NCBI GenBank assembly: GCA_005784505.1
Contig: VCAZ01000012.1
Location: 3,539,011-3,603,010 of the forward strand
Source: Bagarius yarrelli
Lineage: Eukaryota > Chordata > Actinopteri > Siluriformes > Sisoridae
Direction of reading: 5' to 3'
DNA length: 64,000 nucleotides
Shown here in pieces: positions 24,423 through 37,200 of the stretch. How positions within the stretch are numbered: the first letter of the stretch is position 1; each line of letters opens with the position of its first letter. Under the pieces are notes generated by a model. The model was not told the origin of the DNA. It did no database searches and saw only the letters and a program-made list of their open reading frames with translations. The translations under genes and the position numbers were made by a program.

Positions 24423-25160
24423 TCTTTATAGAGTACAGGGATCTGAATGTTTTCAGGAGGTTGGACTTGCCAGATTTTTTCTCTGGATATTTGCTCCCCA
24501 CAAAGACAGAAACACGTGTGCACACAAAATACACAGATTGTAAAAACCAGAGCACAAGCGGTCTGAAGCTGGTTTGGAGCACATGTGGGGAGGAAGCAGA
24601 CCACATTCCCATGGTAGAAAAGCCTCTCGAACTAAATACCTTTGCCTGGTGTGTGGTGTGTGTGTGTGTGTCTGTAAGGGAGAAGTGGCTTGTTTTCCAT
24701 AAACATTGAGTTATTTACTCCATTTAAAGCAATCCAAGAATCTTGATCTCTGTAGCGAGCAACTGGCCAAACAGGGTTTTAATGTAGGACGTAAATGTTT
24801 GTTAGCGAATCTGATAAAAATCCCAATAAAAGCGTCGGAATCTCAAAATGAAACCAGACAACGCATTGTTTGCCCTGAAAGCCTGAAGCTAGGATTTGGA
24901 ACTGTTTTTTGCCTATAAATGTTTCGAAACCAACCTCAGCCAAGCTGTCTGTCTGAATGAAAGGTAGACTGTGTGCGAGTGTGTGTGAGTGGGTGTGTGT
25001 GTGTGTGTGCAAGATAAAGAAAGAGACAGAGACGCTGAGGGTAAGAGAGAGAGAGAGAGAGAGTAACTGCTGTTTTTACTGGCAAGAGATTAACTGGATA
25101 TACTGAGAGGGTTTAACAAGGCTGTATGGATCGAGCACTGCAGCGTCAGAGAAATCCCCT

Positions 25161-25201
<41 letters not shown>

Positions 25202-28200
25202 TCTCTGGAGCGCCATGAAAGCAGATGGCAGCTCACTCAGGAACTGTCCAATATGCAAACGGAGTCTGAGCCAGGAAAAGAAAAGGAAAAAAGCTCATAT
25301 GTCTAACTAACAACTTTTGTGCAGTCAAAAAGCTCAACATGAATGAAACCTTTGCTGTTTTTGCTTTTTGGAGAGATAAGTAGGAAAGATCTTGCTTAAA
25401 GAAAATGAAGTCTTTATTATTTTTACACATATTCATTACAGTACTGTAAAATTCTCTCCCTGACATATCCCAGCTTTGAAAGTTGGGAGCCCAGAGCACA
25501 GGGTCAGCAATGATACATCACCGCAGGAGAAGAGAGTGTCAGTATTGGGCCCCTGGGCAAGGCCCTAACTGGCTGGAGCTGACAAGAGGTGAGAAAAAGA
25601 GAAAAGTCTTAGCATGGGTAGGAAAATTCCTGACAGAACTCAGTGTGTACAACTGAATAGGACAACATTTACTAGACAATAGATTTTTATTCCTGCCATT
25701 TGGCATGTGCTTTTATCCAGAGTGATTACATTTTTCTCATTTTTTTTATCCAGATGAAGATGAGGGCTAAGGGTCTTGCTCAGAAAAACCAGCAGTGGTA
25801 GCTTTGTGGTGCTCGGAATGGAACCACACGTAACCACTGAGCTACACTTCCTGCTATGTCAACTATTCTTCCGTTTGCCAAAAAGGCTGATGAAAAGCAG
25901 CAGCACATTAATTAATCCCTACAGATGTTTTGTCCCAGGGAGTAAAAATGTAATTTGTGCCTGTTTTGTTGTGTCCATGTTCGGGATTAAAGTTTCTCAT
26001 CATGTCACACGTCACAACTGTGAAAATGACTTTGATAAAAATAGGCTTTAATATTTTCTTCGCTAAAGTTATACAAAAATCAGTTAGCATTTTGGGTTAA
26101 CTGACTAATCAAAAGTCTGTTTTTAATACAGACTTAAGACATTTATACAGTGGTACCTTGACTTATGAGTGTCCCAACTAACGAGTCTCTCGGCCAAGAT
26201 TTTGCTTTGCGTTGCGAGCTAAAATTCTGGTTACTAGCCATCTTGAGGCACCCAACCGCTAGTTGGCACCACTGTACGTTATAATCTACAATATAATGTA
26301 AAACACATTAAATACATCAATAATACTCGATTTGTAATTTTCTTTTAAAAGGTTTACATATGTTGTAAGTGGATAAATGGACTAGTTGGCAAAGACATTA
26401 AATTTCATGACCAGAACAAAAGATCGCATGTATTACTGTCTCGTTGGGATTGAACTAGTAATCTTTCAAACTTAACTCAAACATATTTATTTACGTTAAT
26501 CCACAAAACGAGCACAGTGGATCCTTATCAGTTTTTTTTATGAAAATGGGTTGTGTGAGGATCAGTGATGGTTTGTTCATAGCCGAGCTGTAGTTTTTTT
26601 TCTTCTTCTAATTTTGGTGATTAAAGCCCATGAAAGTCCATAAAAGTCTGTTATTTTCAAGACCTCGATAAACAAAACATTATAAACTTTTGTTGGTTGC
26701 AGACATTTTTTATTTAGCAATAATCTGAAAGCTAGTGAGGAAATCCTGTTGGCCTGCTTACCGCTGCAGTACTTCACTGTGTTGTGTAAGGTTGAAGAAC
26801 ATGAACTGGAACAGTGTGTGTACGGTTTCTGGTAATAACTGGCTGCACATTTGAATACTATAATCCTGTCCATTTGCAAGCTTACACTTTAAACAGTAAT
26901 CAGGCAGAAGGACTTGCCGTGACGTGGGTTCTCACTCTGTATTTGAAATCCGATCGTTACAAACAGTTTCTTCGGGCAATGTTTTGCATTCTTTTGTTAT
27001 CCGAGACTGCAGAGCCTCATCGACTCCTTTTTCTCTCCACTCTTTCACTCTTGCATACTTTTCCAGGAATACCACTCAGTAAATCAACAATGTTTACTCA
27101 GAGAGGCCCGAAGAAAAGGATGTTGCTGTCATTTATTTGAAAGATTGATGATTTATATTATTTTTAAGATCTGAATCTAGTCTGAAGCGAGTCTGGTTTA
27201 ACAATTGTGTTCTACCATACAAATACAGGCCAAGTGTGGAATGATGTTGGTACAACTTTGGATCTAGAGCTTTATCTGTATCATCATCCACAACTCTTCT
27301 GTAATGCTAGATTTGTCTCCAGGGCTTTACTTTCAGTTTGTGGGTGGTTGGTTAATGAAGGTGAACTACGCTGTACATTTTTCCTGATGATGGTAAAAAA
27401 AAGTAAAATATGTTTAGAGGCAGGTAGAGGTAGAGGTAAACTTTTGGATTATGTAGTATCATCAGATGGTCTTTCTCGCTCAGCTTTTACAGCAGCCAAA
27501 GACCTTGATGTGATTGTTAACTATAGTCTTTCTTTGAGTTTCATGTAAATAACATTACCAGGATAGCTTTTTCACCCTACAAATATTGCCAAAATTAGAA
27601 ATATGGTGTCAATACAGGATGCAGAAAAACTAGTTCATGCTTTTGTTACCTCTCGATAAGACTACTGTAACACTCTACTGTCTGGGTGTTTTAGTAAGTG
27701 CAGAAATAGGCTCCATTTAGTCCAGAATGGAGCAGAGTACTTACTAGACCACATCACCCCTGTTTTAATCAGTCTACACTGGCTCCCCATTAAATCTCAC
27801 ATTGATTATAAAATATTACTACTGACCTATAAAGCACTTAATGGTCTCGCGCCTCAGTATTTTAGCGAACTTCTGTGCCATTATGATCCTCCATGCCTAC
27901 TTAGATCAAAAGGTACAGGCTATTTATTGGTCTCTCAAATAATAAAGACAACAGCAGGGGGCAGAGCTTTCTATTACAAAGCCCCACAGTTATGGAACAA
28001 CCTTCAGATTAGTGTTCGGGACTCAGACTCTGGCCCCCCCTTTTTAGTTACGCTGCCAAAGCTAGTATTGCCGGAGTCACCAACTACACAATATGTCCTC
28101 AACTCTTACAGACAATATGCTTAATAATCCATATCTTTCTCTTTATCTCTTTCTCTCTCTCTTTTTCTCTTAGAGGCGGGGTAACTTGCCCTTGAGGTAC

Positions 28201-31200
28201 CAGTGACCAGGTTCCTACACTATTCCTCGATTTCGAGGATGGACTGGGGCTCACTTTGCTCCGCTGACCCATGGCTCCAGTTTTACATTTCATCAAATCA
28301 TTACAATATGCTGTAATTAACAAATCATGTCGTGTCAACCAAAGGAGGATGGGTTCCCTATTAAGTCTGGTTCCTCTACTTCACCTCAGGGAGTTTTTCC
28401 TTGCCACAGTCACCTCTGGATTGCTCATTAGAGACAAACTTACACGTTTCACTTTTTACTGCATTCTGTATAAAGCTGCTTTTAGATAATGTCCGTTGTT
28501 AAAAGCGCTACGCAAATAAACTTGATTTGAATTGAATTGAATGTGCAAACACTGCAACATTTTTGACACAAGTACCAAATCTTCAGTATGAACTGATAAA
28601 CATTACTTTGGCAACCAGTTGATGGTCTCCTAGTACAGTAGACGTTCGTAGATAATAAGACATTTCGAGAAATATTGTCGAAGCATTTAAACAAATATAA
28701 ACAAAATGGGATGCAACCAGGCTCAACTTGCCCTATCCTTAGCCAGGTTCAGATATCCTTAATATTTCAGTGTTTAATTTTTTAACTGCTGGCAGGTTTG
28801 CGTTCCAAATGTGTTTGCATGTCTGGGGCACGTACCTTCAACAGGAACGGAGTGAGACGTGCACAGAGCAGACAGGACGTCCAGCATGGTCCCTCTCGTC
28901 ACCAGACATGGGTTTTGTCTGATGGAGACAAAGACAGACATGATGTGGGTTTTAATAGTCACATAGCTTAGTTTTTTTATGAGAAAAAATATATATACAA
29001 CAAAAAGATTAAGGCTTTCAGGAGTTTTAGGAGTTTATTTATTTAAAATAGCTTCTGCTTTTGGGGGTGGTTAGATAGCTGACCGAGACAAAGTTGCTAC
29101 GTTTACATGGACTATTTTTGTTTTAATCATAATGAAATCAATCAGATTGATGAATCTGAACGCAGTGTTTACATGAACACTGAATAAAGTAATCAGGTTG
29201 ATACGCACAGGGCTTACACTCGGACTTGATATTTTGAACAGACGTGCACCATGCGATTTGTAGGTCACTGCACATTGGCAGAACGTTCTAGTTTTATTTT
29301 CACTCAGTTAAGGTGTTTACATGTCCTCTCAAATGGATTAATAAAGGTTTAATCCAGCCTTACAATACGAATGAAATTTTAATCAGATTTGGCCAATGAT
29401 TCTAACTGGTGTATTTACATGTCCCTTTTTTAATCGCTTGTGCTTATAGTCCCATTACAATCAGCTCAACAAGGTCCATGTAAGCGCAGCTATGACACAA
29501 AAAGGGAATGCAGAATTCTGACTCGTTTCCAGACCGCACAAGAGTAAAGTGTGGTGTGTGTTTGGTTACTGTGGCATGGTGTATGTGTGCGTGTGATCTA
29601 TGACCACAGGACAGTGAGAGCTCATGGCTAGTGTGAGAAAGGGATGTAGTGTTCAGGCCTGACGTCGCGTTTCATCCTCGATATTAATAACACATTCTTT
29701 CTCTCTTTCTTCCTCTCTCGCTCTTGGATACATGACCCATCCCGCCTGCAGCCGACTTGCTTTCCTTTTGTTGTACGTCCCTCTTTCTCCCACACAACAC
29801 TCAGGTGAGTCACATGGACAGTAAGTTTAGTCAGGTAATTTAATCTGGAACGATCTATACACCAAAAATGTTTTTAAGAAAGAAGATTCACGTGAGGAAA
29901 CTCTGATAATATATTATTCCACAAGCCTCAACAATATGGGTTGAATTAATTTGAACCAGGGCCACCCAGAAGCAGTCAAGCGAATATATTCTGGTTTAAA
30001 GTGCATGTTAGACAAATGCCCAGCAGAGGATTAGGGAAACCTGGGTAGGTCTGAAAGGCTGGCGATCAAACGCGGGAGACGCCGTACGGCCACTGAGCAG
30101 GAATTAACCCATCATCTTATTAAGCCCAGCACATTTTCTGATGGACCTTCTCGATGTTAGGCTTTGATAATCTGAATATATCTGCGTGACAATTCTACTC
30201 AAGAAAACCTGCTATTACTCATTATAGATTAAACATATAGATTCTCAATAAACATTATGATTATACATTATGTAATTACTCATGTAAACAGATATTCGAT
30301 TTGACAGCGATTTGTTGAAAGCACTAATGATAAAGGGATTTAATGCGAACCAAAGCTGGAAAAAGATCGCTTAAAAAGTTTAATGTTTACAGGTCAAAGT
30401 TTTTATAATGCAAAAAAATAAATAATACTACAAAAATGTTGATGTCTGATGAAGCAAAACTAGACCATTGATTTTGATCAGGTTTGGGACGCTGAGACCA
30501 ATGTTGTTCTTGGAGGAACTGATGGTCTTCTGCGTTGTAGTCAGCCACGTATGTTCTGACACTTCTGTCTGTTTCGCAGCACAACGTAAAAAGGTTTTTA
30601 TTTTAGTTGCAAATCCTTCCTAATTCCTGAGCTATCAGTAACCAGTTTATCGCCCTTCCTCCTTTTTTTCTAATCATGCTTATGGTACGGGGGCACACCG
30701 AAGCTTTGAGGATGGATGGCACGTGATTTATCCCAAGGCTTCAGTTTACATTGCATTTGATCACCATACTGCAGCCTAACATGTTTAACTGTAATACACA
30801 GCATTTGTGTCACCAGATGAGAATGGGTTCCTCGGAGTCTGGTCCTTTAAGGGTTATTCCTTATTTTTATCCGGAAGTTTTTTCCTGCCACAGCGCCACC
30901 GGCCTGCTCATTAGACGTACACTTTTTAACTGTACTGTATCTGGTAAAGTTGCTTTGAGACAATGTTTACTGTAAAAGCGCTGTACAAATGAATGAGTTG
31001 ATTCAGTAAGCCATTTTTCTGATACTTTTCTACTTGATGATTTTCGCCTATAGTTTGCAAACTTTCAGACGTATATAAAAATTTTTATCATTTTTTTCCC
31101 CTTATGCTACAGTGTTTGAAAAAGATCATAGCCATTGAACTTTTCAATTTTGGCACCTACAGCCCCACTTAAATGCATTTTATTGAGAGTTATGTAATAC

Positions 31201-34200
31201 CAGAACAAAGCACATTATTGTGAAGTAGAACGAAAATGATACATGGTTTTCAATTTTAAGCAAATAAAAATCTGAAAAGGTGGTGTGCTCTATCCGTCTT
31301 CCCATCAGCTCTGTCCCTGCTGAAGAAAAGCTCCCACAGCATGAGCTGCCACTAATGTTTCACAATGGGGACGGTGTGTCAGGGTGATGGGCGGGTACTT
31401 TTCAGCCACACATAGCGTTTTGCATTTAGATAAAAATTCAACTTTGGTCTCATCTGACCAGAGCACTTCTCCACATATTGCGTGTTCCCTGCAATTGGGA
31501 CTTTATGTCTTTCTTTCAACAATGCTTTCCTTATGCCACTCGTTCATAAAGGCCAGATTTGTGGAGTACATAACTTATCGTGTCCTGTGGACAGATTCTC
31601 CCACTCACTGTGAAATTTATGCATGGGCTCTTGGCTGAATTCTAACCAGTGCTCTCCTTTATCAGTCTGTCAGTTCAGGTGGACGGCCAGGTCTTGGTAG
31701 GTTGCAGTGTGGCATACTTTTTCCATTTTGGATATGGATTGAACAGTGCTCTGAGATGTTTTAAGCTGAGATATTTGTTTAGAACCTAACCCTGCTTTAA
31801 ACTTCTCCAAAACTTTATCCCTGACCTGTCTGGTGAGTTCCTTGGTCTTCATGATGCTGTTTGTTCACTCGTTTCTCTAACAAACCACTAGGTCTTACAG
31901 AAAGGTGTATTATTCTGAGACTAAATTACAAAAGGTATTAACTAATAGGTGACTTCTGAAAGAAATTGATGCACTTGATTTTATTTAGGGATATCAGAAA
32001 CAGGGGGCTTGTTTCCTAATTTTGTCAAGGTGCTTGAAGTTGTTGTGCATTGCGTCATGGTTTGGCGGTTTTATTGGTTCTTGGTTTGACAGATGTCACA
32101 GTGATGTGTACTGTTCAGCTCTGGGGACAATACGCATCAGCCTTTGAAAGGGCTGGAGCATGAGCGGGAAACCAGAGGGTTTCTTTCACTTACACATGGA
32201 ATCCTCCTAGAGAGAAAATCTAAAGAGATGAGATCATCTCACTCTGCAGGCGCTTAAAAGCAGTGCAGGATCAATCCTATAGTTATAGACATTAGATTAT
32301 GACGAGATGGCGATGAGGTTAACAGTCAGCTCCTGAAATATAGATCTACTTATTACTTAAAGATTTTTGAGGTAGTTTTGCTTATCCACTACTTTTCAGC
32401 TAACTGGTGACTTCATACCCAGTAAACACATTTACCGTGTAAGCAAGAACAGGAGGGCCCTTTAAGATTTAAGTGAAGGCTTTTAATTAGCACTAAAGAA
32501 AGCAACTTGTGACCTTTAAAGAGGTTTTCTTCAATTTACCTGCCAAACGTTGAAGTATGGCGTACAGTGCTGACTGTCTGTGTGTGTTGTTGTTTACCTT
32601 GTGGCCAGCCAAACTCTTGGTCTGAGGGCACCAATATATCACTATCTGGGTAGTCAGGTGTCGGGGCCAATGGCGCAGCAAGTAGGACGCAGTAGGAAGA
32701 GCACTGGAAGAAACAGCAGCAGGGTGAAGGGGTGGCGCTGAGATCGATCTATTTACAGTCAACTTGTCAATCCCTCAATAAGAACAAAAATGACCAAAAA
32801 CACATCTCTTAAAAAATCAACTTTGGACTTACATTAATGCGAGACTTTACTCTAACACAAATGTTCTAGATATGTCCAAAGTTGTGTCATTTCTTCTCCT
32901 ATCAGTTAAAAGGTAAGTGTGATAAATATTTACAGAATTTCCTTTTACCTTGCAGAAGCCTCCATGTATTTTGGTGCACTCTGGCAAACCTAAGCTAAGG
33001 CTACTAATATCCTTTGCAATAATAAAATACATAACAAAACACATTCTTTGGATGGTTAACATGTAAAAATGATTTATGGAAAAAAATATTGCTAAAGGAA
33101 TCGAAGGGAAATATAAATATATATTGAAAGATTCAAAGCTGGACAAACACCACATAAAAATGAAAAATAGAGGGTCCGCCACATACACAACTTTTTTTTA
33201 TTACTGCAAACAGTTTGTGAAAGTAGGGCTGTGAAAACAGTATGATCACAGCTGATGCTCATGTGCTGCAGAATAGGGGAAATATGCAGAGGAGACAAGG
33301 CTTGTTCAGTGAGATGCAGGCAGTAAGCTTTGACCCTTGTACGCTGCCAGGAATCAGATCCTGATATGATGGTTGCTGTTCCGCTTATTTGAATAAAACA
33401 GCAATTTACTGTTTGTTTTTCAACTTTTTAGTTTTGTTTCTCCTGCAGGTACAGCAATGGTGCCCGCAACGACAAATACATTTCCTACCTCCACTTCAGC
33501 AGAATAAATTGAAAAAAAAAAAAAAATAAGAATGCAAATAAATAAACATATGATATACTGTTATTACAACAAACTAATTATTTTATCCTTATAATATATT
33601 ACAATAATCATACATCTTTTATATTATTTGTGCATCAAGCATGGAATTAACTACACACTACTTGTGACTAAAGTTGCCTGCTGTTACTTAAAAGTTGCTT
33701 TAAAATAAAAAATGCACATTTAATATTCTCCTGCAGCTCAATACTAACATTTTTTTTTAAACTTTGCTTTGCTTAATTTTTTTTCAAATCGAACAATTTA
33801 ACAAGCTCTTTTACCCTAAAAATTCCAGACTCCAAACAAATCCTTCTATTTTCTTTATCAAGCTAAAGAAAAAACGAATAAATAAATGAACAAATTAATT
33901 AATGAAACAAGGACCTAACACATTTTTTTTTTTAGCTAATCCAGCCCATGCTGCCTTTTTGCCCAGCCTGAAAAAAGTCTCTTTTCTGGGCTACAGCAAC
34001 AAAGTGGAAGCTATTTATTATGCACCAAGCAGGGGAGGCATGGGCAAAAACAGGCCTGACCGCCGAGCTCGGTGCCTGCTTTCTGCAGCATGGACACACA
34101 GCTCCCACTAACGGTGGAATGGTTCGACCCAAATACTCCGAAGTCTCAGCACTTCTTGCTCTCCCTGGCCCTCGCTGGGAAGTGGTGGGTATTTATAGCT

Positions 34201-37200
34201 AGCAAATACACGACTTGTGACCGACAGCAAACCAGCCATGGGGAAAGAAGCGGCGGCAAGGAGCAAAAATAAATACCACATCACAGCCCATAATTCAGGA
34301 GGGTGTACAGACACACAAGCACTTCCAGACTGACAGACTACCTTCTGCACTGTAGGCTAACAGAACAACCTTTCGCATACTTAACTCAGATCAGCTTTGC
34401 AAAAAGAAAAAGGTATTTTTCCTGTTTTAAGGTTTTTATTCTATAAGGGGACTTGCGCATATGTCCAATACGTGCACACGTCAAAACGGTGTAAATTAAC
34501 TTTTAGCAAAGAATAAGGGAGGCAAAAACATTTTATGAAGAAAACGTTGTGTATTCAAACTATGTGTATCTGATATAAAACTATGTGAATCCAAATGGAT
34601 CCATGATGTAGAAGCAAATGTTGGTTACCAAGCATGGCAAAACGTTTGTGTGGCGCAAAATCATGACTATTTGGCCAAAAACTCACCATACCAAAGGGAA
34701 GAATACTACCCAGCCCTGGATTTAGGCATAATTGTCAGACAGGCCCAGCTTTTAAACAATTCTTTAATTTATTTCTTACATTTTCTTTACCTTTAGAAAG
34801 TATGTATCCCAGATCATATTTGAATATTACCATTCACATTCGTTTCTTCACATGAAATACGTTTAGTCGCATATCCCTGCTTAAAAACTTGGGGTAAGAG
34901 CACAGGGTAGGGCATACCATGCATGCAGAGCAGAATAAGGTCCTTACTTAGGGCCAAACTTCATTGTCTTCATTGTCATTGTACAAGGTACGTGTACAGA
35001 GCCAATGAAATGCATTTTTCGCATATTCCATCTTAGTAAGTTGGGGTCAGTGCGCAGGGTCAGCTATGATACAGCGCCCCTGGAGCAGGAGGGGTTAAGG
35101 GTCTTGCTCAAGGACCCAACAGTGGTTGGCTTGCCGACGGTGGGGCTTGAACCCAGGTGTTTCTGGTCTTCAGATCAGCAACTCAGCACCTTAACCATTT
35201 GAGCCACCGCTGAGCCAATCTGCTCATTTATGACCAAGGTAATTCTGATTAGAAGATCATGGGTTACATTTCCTTATCTGGCCAGTAACACTCGACTCCT
35301 ATAAATGTAAGTAGGTCTGGATAAGAGTGTCTGTTAAGTACCAAAAATGTTCCACAGTACTAGGACTTGGATCATACAGCTGTAGCACACTGACAAATAG
35401 ACAGACAAGAGATTAGTAAGAATGTTTGTCTCAATGCTGCATTCATACCTTCTGTCCGAATCTATGAGTGATGTTTCCATCAAATAATCTGGCCATATAC
35501 TATAGAAACACACTCACACAAACACACCAAGCGATGAGCTCCTCGTCTGCTTGCGCACAGATTGTTTCCATATTCAATATAAATGAGGCTGCAATATTTC
35601 ACCAAAGTTAAAAACCCAGAAAATATCTGAATCCTTTTCCTCGCTCTCTTTTTCCCACTCACTTACTTCTTTCTTAGGCTCTCTTTCCATGTAGAATAGA
35701 GGTGCCAAGAAATATAGATGAATGGAAAAGTCGGGGGTGCAGAAGATGAAAGAAAGACTATTAACCTTGGCTTTTAATATCACTAACACACAAATGCACA
35801 GACACACTCTTCACCCACTTGTCTACAAGCTCCTTCACCACGGCACACCCTACTTCCTTCCTTCCTCAGCCCATCTGCAAGGGGCTTTCCGACACCACAC
35901 GTGGCAGCCATGGCAGGAAAGAACCCTTCAAGTCTTCATCTCCCCCTCTTCCAACACTAGATCTTCTAATGCCTAAAGCAGCTCCCACACTATTACTCCC
36001 AACACCCTCACACACACAGCCTTCTAACCCCCTTTTTAACCCCATGCTGGAAGCAAACTCCCTTTTACCTTTTCACCCTCTAGCTCTTATTTCAAAGCAC
36101 TGGACTGAATATAATACTATTTATAGTCTTAAATCAGCAAGCCCTACACAGAAAAGGGAATCAAGAGGGCTTTTCACACGTGAAATATTTAACCCTGGGT
36201 CATTCTGAACCTCGGGTAAACAGAATCCTGGATTATCGTGTTTCAGGTTTCAAACTGTTCATACTTTACCAGAGGTTAACAAATAATACTGCGATCTTAT
36301 CACCTGACACTGTCCTTAACCCTGGATTAATACTATTTCCATACGTTTATTGCCAATATACACGACTGGATAAATCTAAAGCACTTTCAATATTGGTTTG
36401 TCCCCATTAATAAAGATAAAGGAGACAGGTTTCCTGTTCAGTGCCCCTAACATTATTACTAAAAATTGTTGTATAGTTGTCCATCTTAAACTAATTTGTA
36501 ACTGTAAAAAAAACTTCAGTTAACGCGAGTTGCGTGACCATTATACCATTTTCCCTATCAAAATGTTGCAACTACTGAAGACAGACATTTACTGATCAAT
36601 GTTTTTATAAACTGTTCCTATGACATGCTTATATGCAAAAAGTTGTGCCAAATGCTCTAAAAGCTTCCTTCTTACCTATAGCAACAATAACTTTGAATTA
36701 ATCTAAACAGAAAAAGTTCTATGGTTGCTCTAATGTGCAGACCTGCAAAAGAGTTCCATGGATGTGGTTTTGCTGTGTTCCAGGGCCAGCATTCACAGGC
36801 AAGTCATCGAGTAGGGTCCTGATGGTGAAAGGAACGTCAGTGACCAGAACGAATGGAACCAGAGCTCTAGCCGCCATTTCCCGAGTGCGATACACAGCTG
36901 ATCGAGAACACCTGAAATACAAAGAAACCAAAATTTTGGTCTTTCTGCATGATCTCACACAGCTAAAATTTTAATCAAACCTAAAAATCACAGACACGAT
37001 GAATTTTGACGAGGTTGCCAATCCTTAAGCATGTTTTCAATTTGAAACCTAATTCCACATAAAGTTTAAAATAAATTATGTAACACCTCTGTATAGAAAA
37101 TAAGTATAGTTTTGCAGGCTTTGTAATTATTACAAATTTAATAACAAAAGTGCATTATATACAATACACCCCTTAATGATCCAGATGTTTTATCACCTAA

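Larger units (their letters stand above)
21410..28835 (-). other. thada intron E8-E9 (7.4 kb)
   Basis: It is repeat-rich: a dispersed repeat at about 21955-22255, a MITE-like segment at 22308-22670, SINEs at 22680-22826, 23675-23886 and 25694-25852, a C-rich patch at 24015-24105, GA/GAAA and CA microsatellites, and a LINE fragment at 27215-28545. I see no host exon. Confidence 0.6.
28919..32597 (-). other. thada intron E7-E8 (3.7 kb)
   Basis: It contains a LINE 3' tail at 30745-31010 and a Tc1-like fragment at about 31110-32040. The rest is A+T-rich and without a recognisable gene. Confidence 0.6.

Noticed and set aside
24313..24612. Open frames of 64-99 codons on both strands
   Set aside because: They are driven by the (GA)n(GAAA)n microsatellite.
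26814..27140. Plus-strand 108-codon frame
   Set aside because: No recognised domain; it lies just upstream of a LINE fragment in an intron.
35819..36208. Plus-strand 129-codon Pro/Ser/Thr-rich frame
   Set aside because: Low complexity, no homology, and no flanking splice or promoter context.
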